Source of the DNA: Venturia oleaginea
Taxonomy: Eukaryota; Ascomycota; Dothideomycetes; Venturiales; Venturiaceae
Direction of reading: 5' to 3'
Length of the DNA stretch: 64,000 bases
NCBI GenBank assembly: GCA_013176395.1
Contig: JABMLP010000023.1
Span: 558,001 to 622,000 of the forward strand
Under the pieces are notes generated by a model. It was not told the origin of the DNA and searched no databases. It saw nothing but the letters and a program-made list of their open reading frames with translations. Position numbers and translations under genes: made by a program. Below are positions 20,579 to 30,258 of this stretch, one piece after another (position 1 is the stretch's first letter; each line of letters opens with the position of its first letter).

Positions 20579-22290
20579 GATATTTGTGTTACTTGATAAC
20601 TCATGCTATCTCTCACCAGGCCTAAGCACATGCTTACAGATCCAGTGACCAGTCTCCTCATGTGGTTATGCATGGCTCTGCGTGTGATCGCAACGCTGTT
20701 GACTTCAACATCTCACAATACCTGTGTGAGCCAACAAATATATCTCACTCCGGACATGACGTGTCCCGCGCATCAACGAAGAAGAACAAATCGCCAGTCT
20801 TCGATCTTCCAATACAAGTTCTCTAAACTTCGAAGACCGCCAATATGCTGCCTCTTCTCGAGTTGGCAGGCCAAAATCTGCTTTGCTGGTCAGGCATATC
20901 CGCAGGCATATCCGTAACCCACACTCAAGAACGATATCTCGAATTCCTCCCCAACAAGATGCTCTCACATCGTACAACCACCAGAACTAAATCGAAATCA
21001 TCCTCCACCCTTCCACCAGGTGGAGAATGAAGTCGAAAAGGGACTGCAAGTATTCCGCTCTTATTCTCCCATCATCTACCACCCACGCGGAGAAGGAACC
21101 ATTTTAAAGGGTTTTAAAACCAGAGTACCACGCCATCCGCTCCCTCGATAAAAGCCTTCGTCTGCTTTATATCACTGAAGTGAAGAAGGTACACACCTTC
21201 CCCACCAACATCGGCAATATCCGACACGTACCGTCCCTGCCGCCATCAGGAAACCTATCGCAAACGACGAGTTCTTTAGTATTCGAATGTTAAAACTTGA
21301 GCCCGCACAGTACCGCATGTAAATTTTTACATCAACCAACCTATGCTTCTGCGTTTTCCCTCTACTACCGCAAAGACGGACACCCACTCATTACTCCTCT
21401 TTTTAAGAGAAAGATCGTGACTCCGTTCAGGAAATTTCCGTTCCACTTTCAAGGTCTTCATTCTTCATAGTTGTGAGACTGGTTCTACGCAATTGATGGG
21501 CCTTGGAAATGAAGAATATGTCGTCCACTGAAAGAATCGTATAATCTTGGTGGATAAGTGCGTGAGCATCTTTACGATGATATGCCCTTGATGCAAGATA
21601 TAAAGATTGAAAAACGTGGGAGCAATAATCCAACAAGGGGAAGCAGCAATTTCTCCGAGAATAAGACAAGATGTTGAAAAACGTGTGAACGAGACTCGAG
21701 AGGAAGAAAGATCCGGAGGCGTAGGTCGGTGTCGGTGTCGGTGTCGGTGGTCGGTGGTCGGTGGTCGGTGGTCGGTGGCTCTTGGTATTGGGAATTAATT
21801 AATATCCATTCCATTTCCGACAAGATTGCATATTCCCGTCCATCTGGCCTCGGCGTCAAACCCGTAAAATTACTTATCAGCGCAGGCAGCAGTGGAAAAT
21901 AGAAATGGTTCTCATGTTTCTCCTAGGATCGAGGATGATACGATCCATCCTACACAGAAAGCTTTCCCAACAACTCATGCTTGATTCCGGAATTCTAAGG
22001 AATCAATGATGCATCTGAGAAGGACCGAGTGGACATGTAATAGAAGTGAGATGGAAATGTTGTCAGTAGAGACTCTTGTCGAAGCCGCTTTTGGGTAAGA
22101 GAATCCTCCTGGTTTGGAAATATTATACTGAGATGAAGGAAATGAGACTGCCGAATAGAAATATGTAAGATGCCACAAAGTCCTGGTCGTCAACACCCAA
22201 ACGCATAATCTCCAATCATGCCGTAGTTCTTCAATCGTGCTCGTCCTTTGCCTTGGCAGTAATGGTGAATAAATGGTATCCTTACTCTAT
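20579..22290. other. Intergenic, 1.7 kb, with a minisatellite
   Basis: Apart from the TCGGTG array at 21725-21778, nothing is supported. The stretch separates the 3' ends of convergent genes, so it should contain two terminators or 3' UTRs. Small frames on both strands lack motifs. Confidence 0.5.
21725..21778 (+). repeat. TCGGTG / GTCGGTG minisatellite
   Basis: Four copies of a 6-bp TCGGTG unit run into about five copies of a 7-bp GTCGGTG unit, so the array changes period halfway. It is strongly strand-asymmetric (G/T only plus one C per unit). It is non-coding. Confidence 0.85.
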
Positions 22291-23388
22291 CTACTTCTGC
22301 CTCTTGTAGATCTTGGCCAGGAAAGCTTCAAAAACGCTCTTCTTCAGTCCTTGGCTCTCGTCTACATTTGCGATTTTGGTCTTGATATCGCCTACAACCT
22401 TCTCTTCGTAGTCAAGATAGATTTGCTTCAAGTTCAATTCCTCGTACAGGGCCTTGACCTTTGCCTCGGTAGCACTGTTCTTCTGTCCATAGTTCTCCTC
22501 GAGAACCTTTCTCTGGTCTGGCGTGCAGATCTTCAATGCCTGGTTGACCAACCACGAGCACTTGTTGTCCTGGATATCCGTGCCAATATTTCCTAGCGTC
22601 TCTGGGTCGGCAAAGTTGTCAAGGTAGTCGTCCTGGACCTGGAAGTACTCGCCCATTGGTACAAGGATAGCCTCTGCCTGCTTCAAGTTCTTTTCTGTGG
22701 CGTATCCAGCGTAATATAGAGCCAATGCTACTGGGAGGTAGAAGGAGTAATATGCCGTCTTGTAGATAACAATGAAAGTGTATTTCTCGAAGGAGAAGTT
22801 GTCCAAGTCGACGTGCTCCTCCGGTGCCGTCAACAGATCGCAGGTCTGCCCCAATTCTGTTTGGAAAGTGACCTCGTGGAACAGTTCCATGGCATCGATG
22901 TACCACTTCTCTTGCCTGAAGTATTTCTTGAGAAGGATGTAGATGCTTGCTTCGAGCATGAAGGCGTCGTTGATTGCGATCATACCGACATTGGGCATGA
23001 GATACCAGCATGGAGACCCACGGCGGGTTTTCGACGAGTCCATAATATCATCGCTGACGAGGAAGAAGGCCTGGAGAAGCTCAATCATCCAGCCTAAAGT
23101 GGCAGATTTGAAGATCTCATCTTCAGTCAGGTCGCGGCCGAAGAGGAGCTTTGTGGTGTCTACGACTGAGATTCCGCGGTTGTATTTCCCACCTTGACTA
23201 TTGTGGTTCAAGTTCTATACAGATCAATAATTAGTCTGTCATGTCAAATGCAAGGGGTGATTGAGAGTCTCTACGTTGCGAAACCAGGTGAGGGCTTGGT
23301 CTGGGAGGCCATAGTTGGAGCTGTGCTGAGTGATATCGTCGACGAGTTTTGGGAATATGGCCTCGAAGTCTGTACGAGAGATTGACAT
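22291..23388 (-). CDS. ERG20: Farnesyl diphosphate synthase
   Basis: Two exons, 23388-23275 and 23214-22291, with a 60-bp intron; 345 aa, the normal family length. Exon 1 starts [19 protein letters not shown]. Landmarks in order: [13 protein letters not shown]; the first Asp-rich motif DDIMD followed by [23 protein letters not shown]-like basic residues before the second Asp motif; [12 protein letters not shown] (second DDxxD); [12 protein letters not shown]; and a C-terminal KIYKRQK that fits the basic tail binding isopentenyl diphosphate. Two Phe residues at -5 and -4 from the first Asp motif predict C15 product length. Reaction: condenses IPP with DMAPP and then GPP to give farnesyl diphosphate, feeding sterol, dolichol, quinone and prenyl-protein synthesis. 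It is head to head with the Cdc23 gene (252 bp between starts). It seems intact and housekeeping in type. Confidence 0.95.
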
Positions 23389-23640
23389 TGTGGGATAATT
23401 GAGTATATCCGTATCGTTTGAAGGAGTGTGTCTCTGCTTGTTGCAACTCTGTTCTTATGTTGACTTTTGATAGTGGGGGCGGGATCGGATGTTGCTCTCT
23501 GTTGTACGAACAATTGTTTACTCCTCGAATTGCTCTGCCATTACATCAAAAGACGCGCCAAATCCATCGCATCCTGCAAAACCAATTAGAACTATTGTCG
23601 AGCATCTGGAATCTACGCGTCGACGGGCGCATTCGCAATC
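23389..23640. promoter_or_regulatory. Bidirectional promoter between ERG20 and CDC23
   Basis: Start codons at 23388 (-) and 23641 (+) leave 252 bp for two promoters and leaders. No specific factor site was identified. Confidence 0.5.
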
Positions 23641-26010
23641 ATGGCCCATCTCTCAGACCGGCATATGGCTGAGATGCAATACCACCTACAAATGGCGGTG
23701 CAAGGCTGTATTAACCGCTGTCTCTTCCACTCAGCAAAATGGTATGTTCTATATCTCGTGCTATTTTCTCCAACAGACCTGACCGCATACTCAAAGGGCT
23801 GCTGAGCTGCTGAACTCCATCCCACAACCCGAAGCCGACCTAACAAATGGCTCAGAAACCGATCCAGACTCGCCCATGCCCGTGCAGGACAACGACGAGT
23901 TTATACCGCCTCCGCCAGACCATGAACAAGAGCTATTAGAGAAAAAAGAACACCACAAGTTCTTGTTAGCAAAGACGTACTTTGATTGTCGCGAGTTTGA
24001 TCGATGCGCCGCTGTCTTCCTGCCAAAAACCATACCTCATATACCACTCGCGCAGCCCACGCCAACGTCTACAAAGAAAGGCAAAGCCCCTGAGAGACCT
24101 TCATTATCTGGGAAACCACCGAACGCTGGCGTGTCACTCGCAAATGTCAGTCGGAAAGCATTATTCCTGTCAATATACGCAAAATACCTATCAGGCGAGA
24201 AGCGGAAAGATGAGGAGAGCGAGATGATACTGGGTCCACAGGATGGAGCTGTGACACAAAACAAAGAGCTGACTGAAATTTCCGTAATACTGGAGCAATG
24301 GTTCGATGACAGACACGCCCAGGGCAAGGACGGTGGGGGATGGCTCGAATACCTCTACGGCATGATACTTTCAAAAGGCAAGAATGAGGACCTGGCCAAG
24401 GAATGGCTGATCAGAAGCGTATCTCTGTGTCCTTTCAATTGGGGCGCATGGCAGGAGCTGGCACACCTGATCGGAACAGTTGAAGAAGTGAGCAGTGCCA
24501 ATCATGAGATGAAAGTCAGCATGCTGACAAAGTGCACAGCTCGCTATAATCGAAGAGCGACTCCCAAGAAATATCATGACCTACATTTTCCACATCTTCG
24601 CCAGCCAGGAACTCGCTCAAGCTACAGAGCAAGTACACGCGGCTCTCACCGAAGTCCAGTCCTTCTTCCCGCACTCCCTTTTCCTACAATCTCAACGAGC
24701 TCTACTTTCCTATCACGCGAGGGATTATGAAGAATCGGCACTCGTTTTTGAAACTCTCCTACAGGCCGATCCATACCGACTCGACTCGCTGGATCAATAT
24801 TCGAATTGCCTCTACGTTCTCAATGACCGACCGAAGTTGGCTTTCCTAGCCCATCTGGCTTCAAGCACCGATAAATTCAGACCGGAAACATGCTGTATAG
24901 TAGGCAACTACTATTCACTTCTCTCAGAGCACGAAAAGGCAGTCATGTACTTCCGCCGTGCGCTACAGCTCGACCGCAACTATTTATCAGCCTGGACACT
25001 GATGGGTCATGAATATATCGAGCTCAAAAACAGCCATTGTGCTCTGGAATCATACCGCAGAGCCGTTGATGCCAATCGGAAAGATCACAGAGCATGGTAT
25101 GGAATGGGACAGACTTATGAAGTTCTGGAAATGCAACAATACGCTCTCTTCTACTATCAAAAAGCCGCCGCTCTTCGTCCTTTTGAGTCAAAAACGTGGC
25201 AAGCTGTCGGCGCTTGCTACAAAAAGATTGGTCGACTGGGCAATGCAATTCGAGCTTACAAGAGAGCCCTTGTGGCTGGCTCTTACGTAGAACAAGGTGG
25301 ACACACCTCTTTTGGCAGTGACAGCTCAGCACTAGCTAGCTTGGGAGGGGGCGTTTTGAATCCCGAGGACCTCTATCAAATCGCCATTCTCTACGATCGA
25401 TTGGAAGACCGAAACGAATGCGCCGCATACATGGAACTCTGTCTGGCCCAAGAAGATGGATTGGGCGCCATTGGCGATGACGAAGACGATATCACGCCAG
25501 ATACCTCGGGTCTATATGGCTCACAAGCTGTACCGCCCAATAGCGCCGGTGGTGTCGGAGTCACTCCTACTACTTCAAAAGCGAGGATGTGGTTGGCGAA
25601 ATTCGCGCTTAATTCTGGAGACTGGGAGAAGGCGAATACGCTTGCCAATGAGCTTTGTCAGGATGGAGTAGAAGTTGAGGAGGCCAAGGCGATTGTGGCC
25701 GACGTGAGATCGAGGAGGGAACGAGGTAGCGTCCATCATGAAAATTAGGTCCTGAATCTGTTGATGATTGATTGCTGACGAACTTTTTCCTTCTTTGAAG
25801 AGAGGATCGAGAGAGAGATGAGGCCAGATGCGCGAACGATCAAGAAGAACAGGAAAGTTCTCAGGCGAATGACTGGTGACTAGTCCGATGTTCGTCTTTT
25901 GGAAATCGAGTGCTAATCTGGCTTTTCTCTTGACAGAACGAGCCATGGCAGAGCTTGATGCAGAGAGTGACGAAGGTCAGGGTGAGGGAACAGGTGGGCG
26001 AGAATCGTGA
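23641..26010 (+). CDS. CDC23: Anaphase-promoting complex subunit 8 (Cdc23)
   Basis: Preferred model, five exons: 23641-23741, 23797-24487, 24540-25725, 25801-25875 and 25937-26010 (708 aa). Exon 1 encodes MAHLSDRHMAEM and the helix CINRCLFHSAKWAAELLNSIP that opens APC8 proteins. The middle joins HLIGTVEE to LAIIEERLPRNIMTYIFHIFASQE. A row of TPR motifs follows, e.g. PETCCIVGNYYSLLSEHEKAVMYF, YLSAWTLMGHEYIELKN, DHRAWYGMGQTYEVL and TWQAVGACYKKIGRLGNAI, then the diagnostic insertion and YQIAILYDRLEDRNECAAYME. Role: scaffold TPR subunit of the APC/C ubiquitin ligase, which triggers anaphase and mitotic exit. The last two introns are inferred from GT..AG ends, good branch sites (GCTGACG, GCTAATC) and an open frame adding a charged tail. 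Without them the protein stops at 25748 with 666 aa. Confidence 0.93.
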
Positions 26011-26442
26011 TTAGGTACTGGCGGTTGGACACGTTTGAATGGGCATTCTCAGAAAGCTAATCATGGGTTCATGGGGACTTGTCACTTGGCAGGATTTTGG
26101 GGCATGTCCCGACAATACATGATTGGCGCTTGGAAAAGAAAACGGAGTGAATTGGATTAGGATAACCCCTTAGTCATCTTGCTCTTGCTTGTATATATCT
26201 AATATGATGCCTCTCTCGCTCTGGGTATTTGGACGGCAGGGTTTAGAGGTATGATTTCTACGATGGTTTTTAGTACTCTGGTTCAGGGATATGTTGGGCT
26301 GGAGCGGTTGGTATCCAGGACTATGATAACGAAGGGTTTCTAGTGATGGTAGTGTATTTTCGAGTTTGGGAGGCGATGAGGGGGGTTCTTTAGTAGTTGG
26401 TATTTTATTATTACATGTGTATTTATTGTTAGCCTGTTCATT
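26011..26442. other. Intergenic between CDC23 and a transposon
   Basis: Probable CDC23 3' UTR, then AT-rich sequence (26390-26440) into which the pogo-type element inserted. No gene is seen. Confidence 0.5.
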
Positions 26443-26444
26443 TA

Positions 26445-28276
26445 ACGTGTTCCACCACCCAACCGCTCAAACCACCCAACCGCTCAAAATCTGCCAAGAC
26501 TTCTACCATTCCTCTTACGTGATTATGCCTGAACAACGAAACGCACTATTACTCCAACACGAAGGGAGAATCCAGCTCGCACTCCAAGCCCTCCAAGCCG
26601 GCCAATTCCGAAGCCAACGGGCCGCCGCTCGTGCCTTTGACGTTAAACAGCGAGTCCTCTCTGAGCGCGTTAAAGGAGTCCCATTTATCCTCGGAACACC
26701 ACCAAATGGTCGGAAACTTACCCTTACCGAAGAGCAAACGCTTGTCCGATACATCCTTGACCTCGATTCGCGAGGATTTGCGCCCCGGCTTTGTGAGGTA
26801 GCAGATATGGCCGATAAACTGCTAGCTATACGCGGTGGAGAGCCAGTGGGCAAAAACTGGGCTGAGAGGTTCGTTACGCGCTCAGATGAGCTCAAGATGG
26901 CCTTCAACCGAGCCAAGGATAGGCAGAGGATACTACAGGAAGATCCAGAGATTGTTGGCGCGTGGTTCAAGCTCGTTGCAGATACCAAAGCCAAGTACGG
27001 CGTCCACGACGAGGATACACACAACTTTGACGAGATTGGCTTCCAGATGGGTGTTATTGGGTCAATGAAGGTCGTTACAGCCTCCGAGAGACGTACAAGG
27101 CCGGAACTCATTCAGCCGGGCGATCGCGAATGGGTTACGGTTATCCAGAGTATCTGCGCCGCTGGGTATGCAACCCCACCCTTCATTATCTACAAAGGAC
27201 GCGTTCACATCTCTACGTGGTACGAGGAGGCAGATATACCGCGCAATTGGAAGCTTTCAGTCTCTGAGAACGGCTGGACAAATAACGCGCTTGGTCTTGA
27301 GTGGTTGAAGCATTTTGACGCGCATACAAAGGCGCGGCAGGTGGGGGGGTACAGGCTACTCATTTTGGACTGCCATGAGAGCCATCTCAACCAGAATTTT
27401 AAGGACTACTGCCTCGAAAACAAGATCCTAACCCTCTGCATGCCATCGCACTCGTCGCATATACTCCAGCCCCTTGACGTGGTCTGCTTCTCGCCGTTGA
27501 AGCGCAAGTACTCCCAACGCATCCGGGACTTGGCGCGCCGACGCGTGTACCATATCAACAAGGAAGGCTTTCTCCCTGCCTTCAAAGACGCGTTTTTCGA
27601 CGTGTTTACAAAAGAGAACTGTCAAAAGGCCTTTGAGGCAGTAGGGCTAGTCCCTATCGACGCGCAGGCGGTATTGGACCGCCTTGAAGTACGGCTACGT
27701 ACCCCGCCAGAACCCCGTCTACCAGAAACGCCGTGGCAGTCAAAGACTCCAAGCAATACTCATGAATTTGGATCCCAATCCAAGCTCGTAAGCGAGTCTT
27801 TTACTCGGTCACCAGTTACTGCGCAAGCTGGCTTTTCCCAGCTTGTTAAGGGCGCTGAATTGATGCTACACCAAAACGCTCTACTCGTTGCGCGCAACCA
27901 CGAGCTTGAAGAGCAATTGGCAGTAATAACGAAGCGAAAATGGCGCAAAAGGAAGTGGATCCAGCAAGGTGGTACTATGGAGTATGGGACTGCAGCAGCG
28001 CAGGTAGCTGCAGAGGCGTCTGTAGCGCCTCAGGGATCGAAGAAGGCTCGTGGTATCGGTGATCAAGAAATAGCCCGACCAACTCAACGGCGCTGTGGGA
28101 ACTGCGGCGTAACTGGGCATAATGCGCGAACTTGTAAAAAAGATATCGAGATATGTTCTGAATCAGATAGTAGCACGACGGACTTAGAATCTATTGTTGA
28201 TAGCGAAAAAATTATAGAGTCGTAACATGAGATGGTCGTGCCAAGAAATTTTGAGCGGTTGGGTGGTGGAGTACGT
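26445..28276 (+). mobile_element. Complete pogo/Fot-type (Tc1-mariner superfamily) DNA transposon
   Basis: A 1.83-kb element with terminal inverted repeats of about 27 bp: 26445-26471 reads ACGTGTTCCACCACCCAACC and on, and the reverse complement of 28276-28250 matches with two differences. The TIRs are flanked by TA at 26443-26444 and 28277-28278, the expected target duplication. Inside the left end, ACCACCCAACCGCTCAA is repeated directly (26454-26470 and 26471-26487) while the right end has one copy. It contains a single uninterrupted transposase gene, so it may be autonomous. It shows no obvious RIP-type decay. Confidence 0.9.
26525..28225 (+). CDS. Pogo/Fot-type transposase with HTH, CENP-B, DDE and zinc-knuckle parts
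   Basis: 566 aa from the ATG at 26525 (MPEQRNALLLQHEGRI). Order of parts: a psq-like helix-turn-helix (about 12-50, SQRAAARAFDVKQRVLSERV); a CENP-B-type DNA-binding region (about 60-115, LTEEQTLVRYILDLDSRGF and GKNWAERFVTR); and the DDE endonuclease with Asp in HNFDEIGFQMG, Asp in LLILDCHESH and Asp in HILQPLDVVCFSPLK, the last two about 35 residues apart. A C-terminal CCHC zinc knuckle follows (CGNCGVTGHNARTC) and then an acidic tail. Catalysis: excision and TA-targeted reinsertion of the flanking TIRs. All catalytic positions are present and there is no frameshift or stop, so activity is plausible. The closest types are Fusarium Fot1 and animal Tigger/pogo transposases. Confidence 0.92.
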   Translation: MPEQRNALLLQHEGRIQLALQALQAGQFRSQRAAARAFDVKQRVLSERVKGVPFILGTPPNGRKLTLTEEQTLVRYILDLDSRGFAPRLCEVADMADKLLAIRGGEPVGKNWAERFVTRSDELKMAFNRAKDRQRILQEDPEIVGAWFKLVADTKAKYGVHDEDTHNFDEIGFQMGVIGSMKVVTASERRTRPELIQPGDREWVTVIQSICAAGYATPPFIIYKGRVHISTWYEEADIPRNWKLSVSENGWTNNALGLEWLKHFDAHTKARQVGGYRLLILDCHESHLNQNFKDYCLENKILTLCMPSHSSHILQPLDVVCFSPLKRKYSQRIRDLARRRVYHINKEGFLPAFKDAFFDVFTKENCQKAFEAVGLVPIDAQAVLDRLEVRLRTPPEPRLPETPWQSKTPSNTHEFGSQSKLVSESFTRSPVTAQAGFSQLVKGAELMLHQNALLVARNHELEEQLAVITKRKWRKRKWIQQGGTMEYGTAAAQVAAEASVAPQGSKKARGIGDQEIARPTQRRCGNCGVTGHNARTCKKDIEICSESDSSTTDLESIVDSEKIIES

Positions 28277-28278
28277 TA

Positions 28279-28742
28279 TGATACTTCTGTCCGTTATTAA
28301 TTGCTCTCCAAGTAGTCTAGGTATGAAAGGATCCTCTTTAGCTGGATTGAGAGCGGGTATCCAGTAAAATTCAAGCGGTATGGTGGGTTTTGGATGGTGT
28401 TGTTTCGAGATCGATTGGGCTTGAGGTGGGAGTATCGAGATGTGTGTATGCTTTGGAAGGAGGGAGGAATGAGATGGATTGGCAGCAGTGGTTTAAACAT
28501 GATATTATAACGATGGAAACGAGTTGATTACCTTTTTAAACAAGAACATATACCGCCTAACCCATAACCCATACCCATACCACGAGAAGAACCATGCGTC
28601 TTCCATTCTCTTTGCCCGATTCCTCTCTTCTACTCCACCGATTTATCCAATATCTCCATTGCAATCTTTTCCAACCCCCACCCTACCATGTTATTAAGTA
28701 TTACCCACAATCCCAAGAAACACATTCCTCATTCTCCTACTA
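28279..28742. other. Intergenic, pyrimidine-rich toward its right end
   Basis: Sequence between the transposon and the 3' end of the cysteine-rich gene on the minus strand. No gene is supported. Confidence 0.45.
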
Positions 28743-29875
28743 TCATCTCCTCTCCGACTCCTTCGTCTTGGACCCCCAACTCCCATCACTCCTCATCACA
28801 GGCCACCCCTTCTCAACACAAATCCCAATACAATCTGCTCCCCACTTCAACGGATCACACCCATCTCTCGGATCATCCACGCATTGCAGACCAGACGCAC
28901 AGGAGCGTCCAAGGAAGCCGTTGCAGGTTCTATTGTTAATGTTAGCATCGGACGTGATCCAACTGGCAAGAGAGGGTGAACGCACCCAATACATATCCCC
29001 GCCTCATCCACCACTTTGACGCAACCCGAATTCGAACCCTTGCAATCTTCCTTCGGTTGCCGAACGCATATCTGATCTGCCGATTTACAGACGCCATCTT
29101 GTCCGAGAGAGACATTGCAAAGCCCATATTTCTCTGCCAAGGTTTCCTCTGCCGAGTTTCCCAGTAAATTGGGTAATTGGTCCATGGCTGGTTTGGGCTT
29201 CTTTTTCGACGATGACTTCTTGAGAGCCTTTGCTGTCCTGTTGGTTTGCTTGTTTGTTCCTTTGACATATGGTATGAAGTCTCCATTGCCGGAATTTTGT
29301 GGTGCTTTCTTGCTTGCGGGCGATGTTTGGTTTCGACGTTGTCCAGGTGTGTCGATACATGGTCCATCCGTCGCGATTCGAGTTTGATGGCATCCCTCCT
29401 CTTTACAGTTTTCGTCTACACAAGACCCCGCCCCTACTTTCCCATCATCGTTTGCGCTGGTCGTATCCTTCGGTCCAGGAAGATTCTCAGGACTGCTGTT
29501 CGGTTCAGGAAGATTCTCAGGATGACTGTCGACAGGCGATCCCTTCTCATGCTCCTCCTCCCGATCCTCACCCTCACACTCCCCATTCTCACACCGAAAG
29601 CCATCCGGACACTGAGGTTTCCCAACACCACACGCCGTACTGCAAACCCCATCATCGCAATGACTCCCCGGCAACCCACATTTCTTCCTCCCTTCCCCAC
29701 ACTGCGGTCTCTTCGGCAACTTCTTCAACTCGCAGAAATCCCACTTGTGCATCAATTCCCAAAGGAAGTTATCCAGATCTCCACACTTGGGCTTCGCGCT
29801 CTCCTTGACCTCAAACGAACGGGATAGTGACAATGAAAAGAAAAAGAAGAGACATGATAACGAGAGTAGACGCAT
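28743..29875 (-). CDS. Secreted cysteine-rich protein of unknown function
   Basis: Two exons, 29875-28986 and 28929-28743, with a 56-bp intron; the join reads EAGICIGTCNGFLGRSC. 358 aa from the ATG at 29875, which opens a clear signal peptide (MRLLSLSCLFFFFSLSLSRS). Three regions follow: an N-terminal Cys-rich block (about 30-105) with KKCGLPGSHCDDGVCSTACG and CPDGFRCENGECEG; a low-complexity linker with the near-duplicate HPENLPEPN / SPENLPGPK and a basic stretch (KKSSSKKKPKP); and a C-terminal Cys-rich block (YGLCNVSLGQDGVC to CIGICVEKG) whose repeated CxxGxxC spacings resemble EGF-like or granulin-like knots. No enzymatic motif was found. Transposons on both sides and the small secreted character suggest a fast-evolving, perhaps effector-type gene, which is inference only. 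Confidence 0.78.
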
Positions 29876-30256
29876 CTTGAAGGATGCATTAGTCGAAAGA
29901 GCAGCGGCGCGTAAGCATGTTTCATCACCCCAAGAAGCGAGAGTCAACGACGAGAAAGTGATGAAGGACCGGGGGAACTACTATCATCTACATGATCAGC
30001 ATACCCTCTGACGGTGAAAGTATATTGGCCTGAATCCTGGAGACGGTGTCGTGTTTAGCTCCCAAAATCCGACATCGATGAGGGTCTGAACAGGCGCGTA
30101 GCGAACCAATGCGATATTGCAAGGCGTCCAGGGACAGCTTCCATATTGCGAATGGAATGCGGGACCTTGCATTCCGCATTTAAAGCCCTGCTATAATTGG
30201 TGCCTGAATACCTTAAATTGATTGCGCCAAGAAGGTACAGATGCGGTTTATAGCCT
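29876..30256. other. Upstream region of the cysteine-rich gene
   Basis: About 380 bp between the secreted protein start and the left end of the second transposon, so the promoter is truncated or shaped by that insertion. Nothing else is seen. Confidence 0.45.
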
Positions 30257-30258
30257 TA

